Notes: generated from the letters alone by a model not told the origin. A DNA stretch of 64,000 nucleotides from JABMMZ01 sp964438995 (GCA_964438995.1 CAYTMQ010000004.1:186001-250000); one strand, 5' to 3'. Shown: positions 52,241 through 61,214, numbered from the stretch's first letter. Program-made: numbers and translations.

Positions 52241-54188
52241 ACTATGTTGTCTAATCATATTGATGCCATTTACAATGAAAGCCCAAGACAGTGAACTTGA
52301 ATTTTCATCATTACAAACTTTTTCAGATGAACTTTCAGGCATTGACACTAATTACTACATCGAATATTTACCTTTAAACAAAACCAATATTAATTATTCT
52401 GATGAAGCCGAATTGGCAGAACGATTAAAACTTAAATTGCCCTTGGTTAAGTCCATTCTTGAACACATTAAAGTGTATGGTCGATTGCGTTCTAAATACG
52501 AACTGCAACAGATTGATGGTTTGGATGTTCAAACTATTAAGTCCATTCAACAATATGTCGAATTGGAAGAACATATATTAGATGTTGTAAAAAATGGCAT
52601 CAAACTTCCCTATCAGAGTCATCAATTGGTCGTACAATCTGAAAGAAAGGTGATAAAAAGTAAAGCTTATGCGATTGAAAATGGGTACCTTGGTTCTGTA
52701 TTTAAAGGATCATTTAGATATACATCCAATTTAAATGAACACATTTCTCTTGGATTCTCAGCTCACAAAGATGCTGGAGAACCAATTGAGTTTGGTCACG
52801 TTTCATTTTATATTAAACTTAAAAATTTCAAGAAATTCAATGAAGTAATCATTGGCAATTACCAATTGCAATTTGGTCAAGGACTTTGTATAGGAAATGC
52901 ACTTCCACCAATAAAGTCATTGGCGACAACTTCCCTTATTTCAATTAAAGAAGGTATTTATGCTTCTTTATCCAATAGTGCATCATTGTCTGCCAGAGGA
53001 TTTGCGTTTACATATAGAGTTTCTAAAAAAATTCAATGGACATCCTCGTATTCCAGTAAATTGGCTGAAGCAAAAATCGAAAGTTCAGATGGTATTGCAA
53101 ATGAAATTGGAAAAATACAAACCGTTAATACCTATAGAACATCCAATGAAATCAACCAAAAAGCTTCAATAAAATCTATTGACGTCAACAATAGATTGCA
53201 ATTAAAACACCATGCATTTCATATTGGATTATCTCAATCAACCCATTTAAAACAGGTCAGGTTGATGCCATCAATTTCCTCTGCTTTGCACTTGATTGGA
53301 ATTGACTCAAGAATTCAATTTAACAATACATTATTCTTTAGTGAACTTTGCCATCAATTGCACACCAAAGAACTTGCAATAGTGATTGGTTCAATCGTTA
53401 GACTTGATAAACACAATGACTTTGGCATTCATTACAGAAATTTCAGTTCCAATTTTAACGGTGAATATTCTAATGCAATTTCTAACAACAACTGCCAAAA
53501 CGAACAAGGATTGCTGATCAATTACAACCTAAAACTTCAACATAATTCTAACTTACAGATGTACGTTGACATGTATAAAAATCCATTAGAAAAATACCGG
53601 GTCAATGGTAGCAATATCGGGCATAACTTTAACATAGAATACCAATACTCTAAGCGCAATTTGCATGATGTTTCAATCAGATATCGGCAAACCAATAATT
53701 TCATCAATCAATCAAATGATGACCCAATTTTGGCTTTGATCAACAGAGAAAATAAAAGTCTAAGATTTCAGGTGAACAACCAAATCAATAAACAATTCAT
53801 CCTAAAACAAAGGTTGGAGTTTTCGTGGTATCAGTCTGGTCAAGATAGCATTAAAAAAGGCTTTTTGTTTTATACAGAAGTTCAAAACAATTGCTTAAAA
53901 AAAATAAAAATTTGTAGCAGAGCAACCGTCTTCTCTGTCGAAGATTACAATTGCAGAATCTATGCCTTCGAAAAAGATTTGAGTTCTACTTTTAAAATGA
54001 ATGCTTGGCAAAATAAAGGTTATTCTTACTATTTATTATTCCAATATCATGTGAACAAGAAATTTGAAATTAAAACTAAATTTGCAGGCGTTCGTTATTT
54101 CAATGTTCCAAGTATTGGTTCTGGTCTCGACCAGATCAATAGCAATCGACAACAAGAAATAAAAATAGAACTTAAGTATAAGATATGA
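52230..54188 (+). CDS. helix-hairpin-helix domain outer-membrane barrel protein
   Basis: 652 residues. Signal peptide about 1-18. Residues about 45-115 contain two HhH-like motifs (LPLNKTNINYSDEAELAERLKLKLPLVKSILEHIKVYGRLRSKYELQQIDGLDVQTIKSIQQYVEL) resembling ComEA-type HhH repeats. The remaining ~520 residues are barrel-like strands (FKGSFRYTSNLNEHISLGFSAHKD, EVIIGNYQLQFGQGL). A periplasmic HhH part joined to a barrel is found in other Bacteroidota; DNA binding or transport is possible but unproven. Overlaps upstream and downstream genes (11 and 4 bp). Confidence 0.85.
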   Translation: MFGKLCCLIILMPFTMKAQDSELEFSSLQTFSDELSGIDTNYYIEYLPLNKTNINYSDEAELAERLKLKLPLVKSILEHIKVYGRLRSKYELQQIDGLDVQTIKSIQQYVELEEHILDVVKNGIKLPYQSHQLVVQSERKVIKSKAYAIENGYLGSVFKGSFRYTSNLNEHISLGFSAHKDAGEPIEFGHVSFYIKLKNFKKFNEVIIGNYQLQFGQGLCIGNALPPIKSLATTSLISIKEGIYASLSNSASLSARGFAFTYRVSKKIQWTSSYSSKLAEAKIESSDGIANEIGKIQTVNTYRTSNEINQKASIKSIDVNNRLQLKHHAFHIGLSQSTHLKQVRLMPSISSALHLIGIDSRIQFNNTLFFSELCHQLHTKELAIVIGSIVRLDKHNDFGIHYRNFSSNFNGEYSNAISNNNCQNEQGLLINYNLKLQHNSNLQMYVDMYKNPLEKYRVNGSNIGHNFNIEYQYSKRNLHDVSIRYRQTNNFINQSNDDPILALINRENKSLRFQVNNQINKQFILKQRLEFSWYQSGQDSIKKGFLFYTEVQNNCLKKIKICSRATVFSVEDYNCRIYAFEKDLSSTFKMNAWQNKGYSYYLLFQYHVNKKFEIKTKFAGVRYFNVPSIGSGLDQINSNRQQEIKIELKYKI

Positions 54189-54898
54189 CCAAATTAAGTG
54201 TAAACATCAACAAACTGGCAACCATTAGAAACTCTAGAGGTGGCAATAATCCCGACGTGGTAAAGTATGCGCAAAAAATCGAATCTTACGGTGCTCATGG
54301 TATCACCATTCACCCTCGACCAGATCAAAGGCATATTAGATTTGAAGATGTATACGCTTTAAAAAAAGTGGTTACTGCCGAATACAATATTGAAGGTTAC
54401 CCATCCGAAGATTTTATTCAAATGGTTCTAGAGGTGCAACCAACTCAAGTCACCTTAGTGCCAGACCCACCTCATGTCTTAACGAGTAATAACGGTTGGG
54501 ATACCATTACCCATCAAGATTTTTTGAAATCAACAATAGAAAGATTTCATCAAGCTGGCATTAGGACCAGTATATTTCTGAATCCAGACCCAGGTATGGT
54601 GGCATCTGCAAAAGCAACAGGTACAGATAGGATTGAATTGTATACAGAGGCGTATGCTTCAAACTTCTTTAATGGGAAAGAAGATGCCATTTCAGCTTAT
54701 GTAGAAACGGCAAAAGCAGCTAATGCATTAGGTTTAGGCATCAATGCTGGTCACGATTTGGATTTGCACAATCTTAAGTACTTTGCACAAAATATCCCTA
54801 ATTTATTGGAGGTGAGCATTGGTCATGCTTTGATTTGTGATGCCTTAGAATTTGGCATGGAGAATACCGTTAAAATGTATTTGAATCAGCTAAAGTAA
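54185..54898 (+). CDS. pdxJ: pyridoxine 5'-phosphate synthase
   Basis: 237 residues, TIM barrel. SVNINKLATIRNSRGGNNPDVV with the substrate-binding His/Arg set (GITIHPRPDQRHI), EGYPSEDF, VTLVPDPP, SIFLNPDPGM and GLGINAGHDLDL are diagnostic. It condenses aminoacetone phosphate with 1-deoxyxylulose phosphate in DXP-dependent vitamin B6 synthesis; SerC, the dual-use aminotransferase, is at 29226..30284. The 4-bp overlap with the HhH-barrel gene is surprising but suggests coupling. Its 3' end overlaps convergent coaE by 29 bp. Confidence 0.95.
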   Translation: MTKLSVNINKLATIRNSRGGNNPDVVKYAQKIESYGAHGITIHPRPDQRHIRFEDVYALKKVVTAEYNIEGYPSEDFIQMVLEVQPTQVTLVPDPPHVLTSNNGWDTITHQDFLKSTIERFHQAGIRTSIFLNPDPGMVASAKATGTDRIELYTEAYASNFFNGKEDAISAYVETAKAANALGLGINAGHDLDLHNLKYFAQNIPNLLEVSIGHALICDALEFGMENTVKMYLNQLK

Positions 54899-55469
54899 GC
54901 TGTTTGTGCAAGGCTAACACTTGTTCTATAAGAGAATGCTGCATATCGTTGTAGATCACGACATCTGCCAATTGTAATTTCTCCTCTTCTGGCATTTGCA
55001 TGACCATTCTAGCTTTAATGGTTGCGGCATCTACCCCATCGCGTTTCATTACGCGTTCTAATCTGATATCTTTAGGCGCATACACCAAAGCTACTTTATC
55101 TATTGTTTGTTTGCTATCGGTTTCTAGCATGATAGCTGCCTCTTTGATGATATAAGGCAAATGTTGATACTGTTGACAGTACTGTTCCCAATCGTTTAAA
55201 ACGTGAGGATGAATGATGTTGTTGAGGATTTCAAGTTTTGCTTTATCGGCGAATACGACAGACGCAATATACGCTCTATTGTATTCGCCATTGATAAAAG
55301 CGTCTTCGCCAAAAGTCTGAATGAGTTCTTGACGAAGTTGAAGATTTTGAGCTACGATTTCTTTAGCTCTAATATCAGCGTAATAGACAGGAACACCAAG
55401 GGATTCAAATATTTTGCAAACGGTTGTTTTACCGCTACCTATGCCTCCAGTGATACCCAGTCTAAGCAT
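54870..55469 (-). CDS. coaE: dephospho-CoA kinase
   Basis: 199 residues. P-loop GITGGIGSGKTTVC, YADIRAKE with the catalytic Asp, HPHVLNDW, and KEAAIMLETDSKQTIDKVALVYAPKDIRLERVMKRDG are standard for CoaE. Phosphorylates dephospho-CoA to CoA in the cytoplasm. Last gene of nusB-DUF1573-yajC-coaE; 8 bp separate it from yajC. Confidence 0.94.
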   Translation of the reverse strand: MLRLGITGGIGSGKTTVCKIFESLGVPVYYADIRAKEIVAQNLQLRQELIQTFGEDAFINGEYNRAYIASVVFADKAKLEILNNIIHPHVLNDWEQYCQQYQHLPYIIKEAAIMLETDSKQTIDKVALVYAPKDIRLERVMKRDGVDAATIKARMVMQMPEEEKLQLADVVIYNDMQHSLIEQVLALHKQLTLADSNTF

Positions 55470-55477
55470 TCCTAGAA

Positions 55478-55801
55478 TTAAGCTTTAGCAGCGCTGTTCA
55501 ATTTAGAACTCAATTCAGATGAAATCGCAGATTTTTCAATTTTCATTCTGCTGCCTTCTGAGTTGATAACAACGGTAGTACCAGTTTCGTCGATAGATTC
55601 AACTTTACCATGTAAACCGCCAGTAGTAACGATCAAATCACCTTTTTTAAGTTCTTCTACGTATTTCTTTTGTTCTTTGATTTTCTTTTGTTGAGGACGT
55701 ACCATGAAGAAGTAAAACACGATGAAAATCAATCCCATCATGATGATAGTACCTTTAATGTCTCCGCCTTGAGCTTGGAGTGTGATGAATAAATATTGCA
55801 T
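55478..55801 (-). CDS. yajC: preprotein translocase subunit YajC
   Basis: 107 residues. One membrane helix (about 15-38, IKGTIIMMGLIFIVFYFFMVRPQQKKIKEQKKYVEELKKGD) followed by the cytoplasmic domain LIVTTGGLHGKVESIDETGTTVVIN. The MVRPQQK junction is diagnostic. Accessory subunit of the SecDF-YajC complex at the inner membrane. In the usual Bacteroidota gene order next to coaE, DUF1573 and nusB; the 6-bp spacing to the DUF1573 gene suggests one mRNA. Confidence 0.94.
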   Translation of the reverse strand: MQYLFITLQAQGGDIKGTIIMMGLIFIVFYFFMVRPQQKKIKEQKKYVEELKKGDLIVTTGGLHGKVESIDETGTTVVINSEGSRMKIEKSAISSELSSKLNSAAKA

Positions 55802-55807
55802 TATTGA

Positions 55808-56296
55808 TTAATTGTTGTTACCTGGATTAATGGCTCTTACGTTTGCTGTAAATTTCAATTCAGTTTTACCTCCTTGTATATTTGCAAATACTGTAACGAT
55901 TTTGTTGTTGGTTCCTGATTTACCAGCGCTGTTAAATACGACTTTAATCTCGCCTTTTTCGCCTGGTTTTATTGGTTGTCTTGGCCAATCTGGGACAGTG
56001 CATCCGCATTGAGCTTCACATTTGCTGATCAACAAATCAACTTTACCTTCGTTCACAAATTCGTAAACTGTTTCTACCGATTGGTTTTCTACAATGTCTC
56101 CAAAATGGTGATCTGTTTTGTTGAATTTCATAATGGCCAATTGAGATGGATCAACAACGGGTTGATCTGCTGTTGCTGGATTGGCTATTTGTTCATTGGT
56201 AATTTCTGTTGAATTACCGTTGTCTGTTTTTTTAGCGTCGTTGTTACATGCAGTTAGAGCAAGAAGCAAACTTATACTTAAAACCAAATGTTTCAT
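55808..56296 (-). CDS. DUF1573 lipoprotein
   Basis: 162 residues from the ATG at 56296, which opens a lipoprotein signal (LLLALTAC). A 14-residue longer frame begins inside the nusB end and lacks a proper signal start. DUF1573: FNKTDHHFGDIVENQSVETVYEFVNEGKVDLLISKCEAQCGCTVPDWPRQPIKPGEKGEIKVVFNSAGKSGTNNKIVTVFAN, an Ig-like fold with the conserved C-xx-xCGCT cysteines. Periplasmic; function unknown. Sits between nusB and yajC as in many relatives. Confidence 0.92.
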   Translation of the reverse strand: MKHLVLSISLLLALTACNNDAKKTDNGNSTEITNEQIANPATADQPVVDPSQLAIMKFNKTDHHFGDIVENQSVETVYEFVNEGKVDLLISKCEAQCGCTVPDWPRQPIKPGEKGEIKVVFNSAGKSGTNNKIVTVFANIQGGKTELKFTANVRAINPGNNN

Positions 56297-56330
56297 ATTG
56301 TAAAAATTCTTTAGGCAAAAATAAAATGAA

Positions 56331-57275
56331 TTAGTCATTTTTCAAGCCTCTTCCGGTTTTATTTATTTTACCAGTTTGAGACAATACAATTCTCACTTTA
56401 TCCAACACCCCATTTAAGAACAAATGGCTTTTTGGTGTGCTGTATGATTTTGCGATGTCGAGATATTCGTTGATGGTTACTTTCGGTGGTATGGTTTCAA
56501 AATACAAGAACTCAGCTAAAGCCATTCTCAACATGATCATGTCGTTGATGGTTAAACGCTCTGAATCCCAGTTGGCCGTATTGTTTAAAATCAATTCGTC
56601 TAGAGTTTCTTTGTTGATAATACATTTTTCAAACAATTGCAATCCAAACTGTACATCTTCTCTTTGCTTATCTCCCATGCGCTCTACTTTGAATCTATTT
56701 TTTTCGTAGAATCCAGTAATGGTGCTAATAACTGCTTTTAAAATATCAGCCGAATCGTCTTCCCAATTGATGTACTCGTCTTCCATGGCATTGTCAAACA
56801 ATTCGAATTCGTTGAATAAAAACTCGTAAAGGTTAACCATAAAATCCTTTTGAACTTCAGGTGATGGTTCGTCGAACACCGAAAAATCAGTAAAGAAATC
56901 GTATTGAACGATGTCTACAAAGACACTGTTAAACAATTCGCCATGTCTCTTCCAATCGTATGGTAATTTGCCACAAATCTCTTCAAAATCTTGACTCTCA
57001 TTTAATGCTTTAAAGAAGTCGACGCGTTTAAACACATCAGAATTTCTGATATGCGTTTTGTTAGGAAAGTATTTTTCTAATTCGATTTCTCTTTCACTTT
57101 CAAGAAAGGTATTAAAATCCTTTAAAAAGTGCAGAGCAAAGTAGTAAAACTTGTAGTAACTGTTAAATTGTTTGTCGAGTTGTTTTTGAAAAGCAGGAAC
57201 TGATGTGGCATCCTGTTGTTGGAAAGCGTATAACTGCTGAAGAACTTTGATTCTGATATTCCTGCGCGATAACAT
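56331..57275 (-). CDS. nusB: transcription antitermination factor NusB, with N-terminal extension
   Basis: 314 residues, twice the size of E. coli NusB, as is usual in Bacteroidota. The recognisable NusB domain is C-terminal (about 195-305: LFEKCIINKETLDELILNNTANWDSERLTINDMIMLRMALAEFLYFETIPPKVTINEYLDIAKSYSTPKSHLFLNGVLDKV). The first ~190 residues begin LSRRNIRIKVLQQLYAFQQQ, the RNA-binding arginine-rich start, followed by a poorly conserved helical insertion. Part of the rRNA antitermination complex with NusE. First gene of its operon; TATCTTTG lies 26 bp upstream. Confidence 0.92.
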   Translation of the reverse strand: MLSRRNIRIKVLQQLYAFQQQDATSVPAFQKQLDKQFNSYYKFYYFALHFLKDFNTFLESEREIELEKYFPNKTHIRNSDVFKRVDFFKALNESQDFEEICGKLPYDWKRHGELFNSVFVDIVQYDFFTDFSVFDEPSPEVQKDFMVNLYEFLFNEFELFDNAMEDEYINWEDDSADILKAVISTITGFYEKNRFKVERMGDKQREDVQFGLQLFEKCIINKETLDELILNNTANWDSERLTINDMIMLRMALAEFLYFETIPPKVTINEYLDIAKSYSTPKSHLFLNGVLDKVRIVLSQTGKINKTGRGLKND

Positions 57276-57301
57276 TTATCTATGAACGTATTTGAGGGGT
57301 G

Positions 57302-57309
57302 CAAAGATA
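57302..57309 (-). promoter_or_regulatory. -7 box TATCTTTG of the nusB operon
   Basis: Exact TAnnTTTG match on the minus strand, 26 bp before the nusB ATG. Confidence 0.5.
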
Positions 57310-57346
57310 ATGGTTTTTATGAAGTAAACAATTATTTATTGGGGAA

Positions 57347-57713
57347 AGGATTTAGGAATTAGGATTTAGGATTTAGAGGGCTAACGCGAGATTAGAAATA
57401 AATCAAAAATCAAAAGTCAAAAGTCAAAAGATAAAAAAGGATTTAGGAATTAGGATTTAGAGAATAGTGGGCTAAAGCTAGCCATAATGTGCAATTTTTC
57501 TTGTAGGGCGAAGGGCTGCGCCCGAGACAATCTAATTATCAATAACCATCACCACGAGCTACAGAGTATCGTCTTGTCAGGGACAAGATATTAGCCCAGG
57601 TTGAATATTTTCAAAGAAAATGTGAGGCCTGGGGTTTCGTAGGTCAAGGGCATATCCGAGACAAAACACCCGACATAATGTAACCTCGTCAGCCTCAGGC
57701 TGACAGGATAATG
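57347..57713. repeat. non-coding dispersed repeat region (family A), longest locus
   Basis: No gene in 57276-57740. Contents in order: GGATTTAGGAATTAGG tracts (57347-57376, 57438-57461), CAAAAGTCAAAAGTCAAAAG (57411-57430), AATAGTGGGCTAAAGC, CTTGTAGGGCGAAGGGCTGCGCCCGAGAC (two blocks, 57500-57529), hairpin CTTGTC-AGG-GACAAG (57572-57586), CCCAGG/CCTGGG pair (57595, 57628), GTAGGTCAAGGGCATATCCGAGAC and one AATGTAACCTC hairpin. Collinear, in opposite orientation, with 37407..37555. Confidence 0.8.
57677..57713 (+). repeat. AATGTAASCTC hairpin element, copy 6
   Basis: AATGTAACCTC, 7-bp stem GTCAGCC-TCA-GGCTGAC (57688-57704), then AGGATAATG. Longest stem of the family. Confidence 0.78.
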
Positions 57714-57740
57714 TTTATTTTCCAGTCTTTTTTTGACATA

Positions 57741-58421
57741 TCAATCTTTAAATCTACCGATAATCTTATCAAGAATTGTATGGTCATTTGTTGTTATAAC
57801 GTCAATCTCATGCAATTTTTGAACCCATATGAATGGCAATTTTCTAATTTTAGTAATCCTGCCATCAAAGTCCATTTTAACCATTTTGCATAGTTTATTT
57901 GTGTCATCTTCTAGAAGGTAATCATATTTATCACCTTCAAATACAATAAGTGATTTTTCATCATTCAAAACTATCACGCTTCCATAGTTAGATTTTTCAA
58001 TAACTAATTTCTCTTTGGTTTCAAGATGTATAAGATGACATCTTGGACTGGAATAAAATCTTGAACCATAGAGAACATATTGACCAATTTTTTCTAATTT
58101 ACTTATATAAAAACTGTCATGCTTATATACAATCATATTATCAATATATGTTCTTACATCTTCAGTCGAATCAAGTACAATATCATTATTTAATAATACA
58201 ATAGAATAGGTTTCAATATTTTGATGTTTGGTATTAAATCCTTTCAATTTAAATGTTGAATCATCATTATAGACATATAAAGTATCTATATTAATCGCTT
58301 TTTGACGATTTTGCATTGAATCAATTATAGTATCCAAATGTTTTGTTTTTTTAGATGTGGTATTGATACATGACGTAACTAACAACAACAATATAATCCA
58401 AAGCACTTCTATTTGCTTCAT
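57741..58421 (-). CDS. lipoprotein of unknown function
   Basis: 226 residues with a lipobox (LLVTSC; Cys18). The remaining sequence reads as repeated four-strand blades (VYNDDSTFKLKGFN, YSIVLLNNDIVLDSTEDV, YVLYGSRFYSSPRCHLIHLETKEKLVIEKS, SVIVLNDEKSLIVFEGDKYDYLLEDD), so a small propeller-like or beta-sandwich fold is possible. No family recognised. The gene is AT-richer than its neighbours and lies between a repeat block and recG, which could mean recent acquisition. Confidence 0.78.
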   Translation of the reverse strand: MKQIEVLWIILLLLVTSCINTTSKKTKHLDTIIDSMQNRQKAINIDTLYVYNDDSTFKLKGFNTKHQNIETYSIVLLNNDIVLDSTEDVRTYIDNMIVYKHDSFYISKLEKIGQYVLYGSRFYSSPRCHLIHLETKEKLVIEKSNYGSVIVLNDEKSLIVFEGDKYDYLLEDDTNKLCKMVKMDFDGRITKIRKLPFIWVQKLHEIDVITTNDHTILDKIIGRFKD

Positions 58422-58519
58422 AGTTTAAAATTCAATTATAGCTTTATTAAGTTGCATATTTAATATATAAATGTTTATGTTTAGTGCGAGTGAGAGAGTG
58501 TGTGTGAGTGGGAATATTT

Positions 58520-60622
58520 TTAACTCACCCTACCCCAGAAATGGTCGTCTTGATGTTGCTGTAAATACTCCAATAAGGCTCTGTTTTCAGGTTGTGATAA
58601 GTTTGGATCGTTTTGCAAAACGTAGGCTGATGCGCGTTTGGCCAAATCAATGATCTCGTCGTCTTTCACCAAATCAAGCAATTTGAAGTCTGGCAAGCCA
58701 CTCTGACGGGTGCCTAAGACATCTCCTGGTCCTCTTAATTCTAAATCCACTTTTGAGATGTCAAATCCATTGTTGGTGGCACACATGGTTTTTATCCTTT
58801 TTTTAGCGGGATAATTCAAATCGTCTTTTGTCATCAATACACAATAACTCTGCTCTGCTCCCCTGCCCACTCTACCTCGCAACTGATGCAGTTGAGACAA
58901 GCCAAATCTATTGGCATTTTCTATCACCATTACAGACGCATTTGGTACATTAACGCCTACCTCAATAACAGTTGTAGAAATCATGATTTGAGTAACGCCT
59001 GATTTGAATCTGTGCATCTCTTGGTCCTTAACATCTGGTTTAAGTTTACCATGTAACAAACTAATTTGATATTGCGGAACTGGGAAATACGAACATACCA
59101 CATCATAGCCTGTCATTAAGTCGTTCAAATCCAACTTAGAAGACTCTTCAATTAAGGGATACACAATATAAGCTTGTCGGCCTTTTTCTAGTTCTCGCTT
59201 TAAAAACTGCATGACTTCTCCTCTGTATATCTCTTCTCGATGTATGGTTTTAATGGGTTTTCTATTCTTTGGCAATTCATCTATCACTGATACATCTAGC
59301 TCTCCATGAATGGTCATAGCCAAAGTTCTGGGAATTGGCGTAGCTGTCATAACCAAAACATGCGGTTTTTTGGATGATTTGTTCCAGAGTTTCGCTCTTT
59401 GAGCCACACCAAATCGATGTTGTTCGTCTATAATGGCCAAGCCAAGTTGTTTAAAGTTGACCTCGTCTTCAATCAAAGCGTGTGTGCCAATTAAAATATT
59501 TAACTCACCATTGGCGAGGCGTTCTAGTAAAGATACCCTGTGTTTTTTGGTACTCGAACCTGTTAGCAAATCTATGCTCACCTCCATTTCAGCAAGCTGA
59601 TCTTTTAAAGTCAGATAATGTTGCGTTGCAAGGATTTCGGTTGGAGCCATCAAACACGCTTGATAACCATTGTCAATGCATACCAACATGCAAAACAATG
59701 CAACGATGGTTTTGCCAGATCCAACATCACCTTGCAGTAAGCGGTTCATTTGCGAACCTTTAGACATGTCTGCTTTAATTTCTTTGATGACGCGTTTCTG
59801 AGCATTGGTAAGCTCAAAACTCAAATGATTGTGATAGAATTCGTTCACCAATTTCCCAGCTTTGTTCATTGGGATACCATTTAATTCACCTGCTCTCAGT
59901 ACCTTGCTTTTTTCTGAACGCATGGCCAGAGTGAACATTTCATCAAATTTAATTCTTCTTTCGGCAGCGGCTCTGCTCTTTTCATCTATTGGAAAATGGA
60001 TGTAGTACAAGGCTGATTTCCTATTGATGAGTTTAAGAGGTTTCAAAACAGACTCTGGGATATACTCATCCAATTCCAACTCAGTACTCAAAACAATCTG
60101 TTTCACCAATCCCATGATGTACTTTGAATCCATAAATCTGGATTTTAGTTTTTCTGTCAACGGATAAATTGGCTCCATAGGATTGGATTTATCTTGCTCA
60201 GCCGGGTCGTATAATTTGATTTCTGGATGCGGAATGGAGTACTTCCCATTAAAAGAATTGATTTTACCATACACTGTGTAAACACCATCTTCTTTGAGGG
60301 ATTTCTGAATGAAAGAAAAATTTTTAAACCAAATCAATTCTATGAAACCTGTTGAGTCTTTTAATAAGCATGACAAACGCTTACCAGATTTCATTTCTAT
60401 AACCCTCAATTGCGAGATTTTACCCCTCATTTGCACATTGCCTGAGTCAGGGTGAAGGTCTTTCACTTCGGAAAGAGACGACTTATCGATGTATTTAAAT
60501 GGAAAATAATGTAATAGGTCTTTATAGGTAAATAACTGTAATTCAGACTTGAGTATTTCGGCTTTCTGCGGACCAACACCCTTGAGGTATTCAATAGAAG
60601 TATCTAAAAAACTCTTTGCCAA
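58520..60622 (-). CDS. recG: ATP-dependent DNA helicase RecG
   Basis: 700 residues from a TTG start, giving MAKSFLDTSIEYLKGVGPQKAEIL, the usual RecG N-terminus. Wedge/OB domain about 50-150; helicase lobe 1 with Walker A LLQGDVGSGKT (about 295) and DEQH box (about 397), motif III MTATPIPRTLAM; lobe 2 with STTVIEVGVNVPNASVMVIENANRFGLSQLHQLRGRVGRG and the C-terminal LELRGPGDVLGTRQSG. Remodels stalled replication forks and Holliday junctions. No ATG exists upstream or within the first domain. Confidence 0.95.
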   Translation of the reverse strand: MAKSFLDTSIEYLKGVGPQKAEILKSELQLFTYKDLLHYFPFKYIDKSSLSEVKDLHPDSGNVQMRGKISQLRVIEMKSGKRLSCLLKDSTGFIELIWFKNFSFIQKSLKEDGVYTVYGKINSFNGKYSIPHPEIKLYDPAEQDKSNPMEPIYPLTEKLKSRFMDSKYIMGLVKQIVLSTELELDEYIPESVLKPLKLINRKSALYYIHFPIDEKSRAAAERRIKFDEMFTLAMRSEKSKVLRAGELNGIPMNKAGKLVNEFYHNHLSFELTNAQKRVIKEIKADMSKGSQMNRLLQGDVGSGKTIVALFCMLVCIDNGYQACLMAPTEILATQHYLTLKDQLAEMEVSIDLLTGSSTKKHRVSLLERLANGELNILIGTHALIEDEVNFKQLGLAIIDEQHRFGVAQRAKLWNKSSKKPHVLVMTATPIPRTLAMTIHGELDVSVIDELPKNRKPIKTIHREEIYRGEVMQFLKRELEKGRQAYIVYPLIEESSKLDLNDLMTGYDVVCSYFPVPQYQISLLHGKLKPDVKDQEMHRFKSGVTQIMISTTVIEVGVNVPNASVMVIENANRFGLSQLHQLRGRVGRGAEQSYCVLMTKDDLNYPAKKRIKTMCATNNGFDISKVDLELRGPGDVLGTRQSGLPDFKLLDLVKDDEIIDLAKRASAYVLQNDPNLSQPENRALLEYLQQHQDDHFWGRVS

Positions 60623-60639
60623 AATCTAAAAAAAAATGT

Positions 60640-60670
60640 TTTGCAATATCTTACTTAAAAATTAATTTTG
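60640..60670 (+). promoter_or_regulatory. Bacteroidota promoter TTTG-N19-TAATTTTG
   Basis: -33 TTTG (60640-60643), 19-nt spacer, -7 TAATTTTG (60663-60670), 27 bp before the ATG at 60698. The best promoter in the window together with 20076..20106. Confidence 0.75.
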
Positions 60671-60697
60671 TGACAGATTTAAAAATAAAAAACAAAG

Positions 60698-61141
60698 ATG
60701 AAAAAACTTTTTTTAGCAATCACAGCTGCAGCATTTTTCGCAGCATGTAACAACACTCCTGCAGTTTCTGAATCAGCAACTAAAGTAGCAGGTTTAAAAA
60801 CTTGGGTAGATTCAATTAGTGCTGAAGTAACCAAAACTACTACTTTTGATTCTGCTAATTGGGCAAATCTTAGCGCTCAATACCAAGAGAAAATTGCAGG
60901 TATCAATGAGTCTGAATTAGATGAAGTATCAAAAACTGCCTTAACAACTTTGAAAGGTGCATGGACTGCAACTGAAGACACTTACAAAGCAGGTATTATG
61001 AAAGCTAAAGAAGAAGCTGCAAAAGTGACTATGCCTGCAGATTCTGCTGCTGCAACAACTGCTCCAACTGACAAATCTACTTTGATTGAAAAAGTAATTG
61101 ATAAAGGTGCTGAAAAAACCAAAGAAGCTCTTAAGAAATAA
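60698..61141 (+). CDS. small abundant-looking lipoprotein, unknown
   Basis: 147 residues with a lipobox (AFFAAC; Cys17). The mature chain is low-complexity, Ala/Thr/Lys/Glu-rich and helical (LKTWVDSISAEVTKTTTFDSANWANLSAQYQEKIAGI, DTYKAGIMKAKEEAAKV) with an Ala/Thr spacer (PADSAAATTAPTDKS) before a C-terminal helix KVIDKGAEKTKEALKK. It carries a complete promoter and a perfect terminator, suggesting strong, separate expression as for a major envelope lipoprotein. No family recognised. Confidence 0.82.
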   Translation: MKKLFLAITAAAFFAACNNTPAVSESATKVAGLKTWVDSISAEVTKTTTFDSANWANLSAQYQEKIAGINESELDEVSKTALTTLKGAWTATEDTYKAGIMKAKEEAAKVTMPADSAAATTAPTDKSTLIEKVIDKGAEKTKEALKK

Positions 61142-61162
61142 TTTTTAAGAAAACATATTTAA

Positions 61163-61197
61163 AAAGTTGGAGTAACATATACTCCAACTTTTTTTTT
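61163..61197 (+). terminator. strong rho-independent terminator
   Basis: A perfect 12-bp stem AAAGTTGGAGTA/TACTCCAACTTT with a 5-nt loop and a 9-T tail, 22 bp after the lipoprotein stop. Confidence 0.92.
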
Positions 61198-61202
61198 GTG
61201 CT

Positions 61203-61210
61203 TAACTTTG
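61203..61210 (+). promoter_or_regulatory. -7 box TAACTTTG before a lipoprotein gene
   Basis: Exact TAnnTTTG match ending 4 bp before the ATG at 61215. Clearest leaderless candidate in the window; it starts 5 bp after the terminator T run. Confidence 0.55.
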
Positions 61211-61214
61211 CTCA

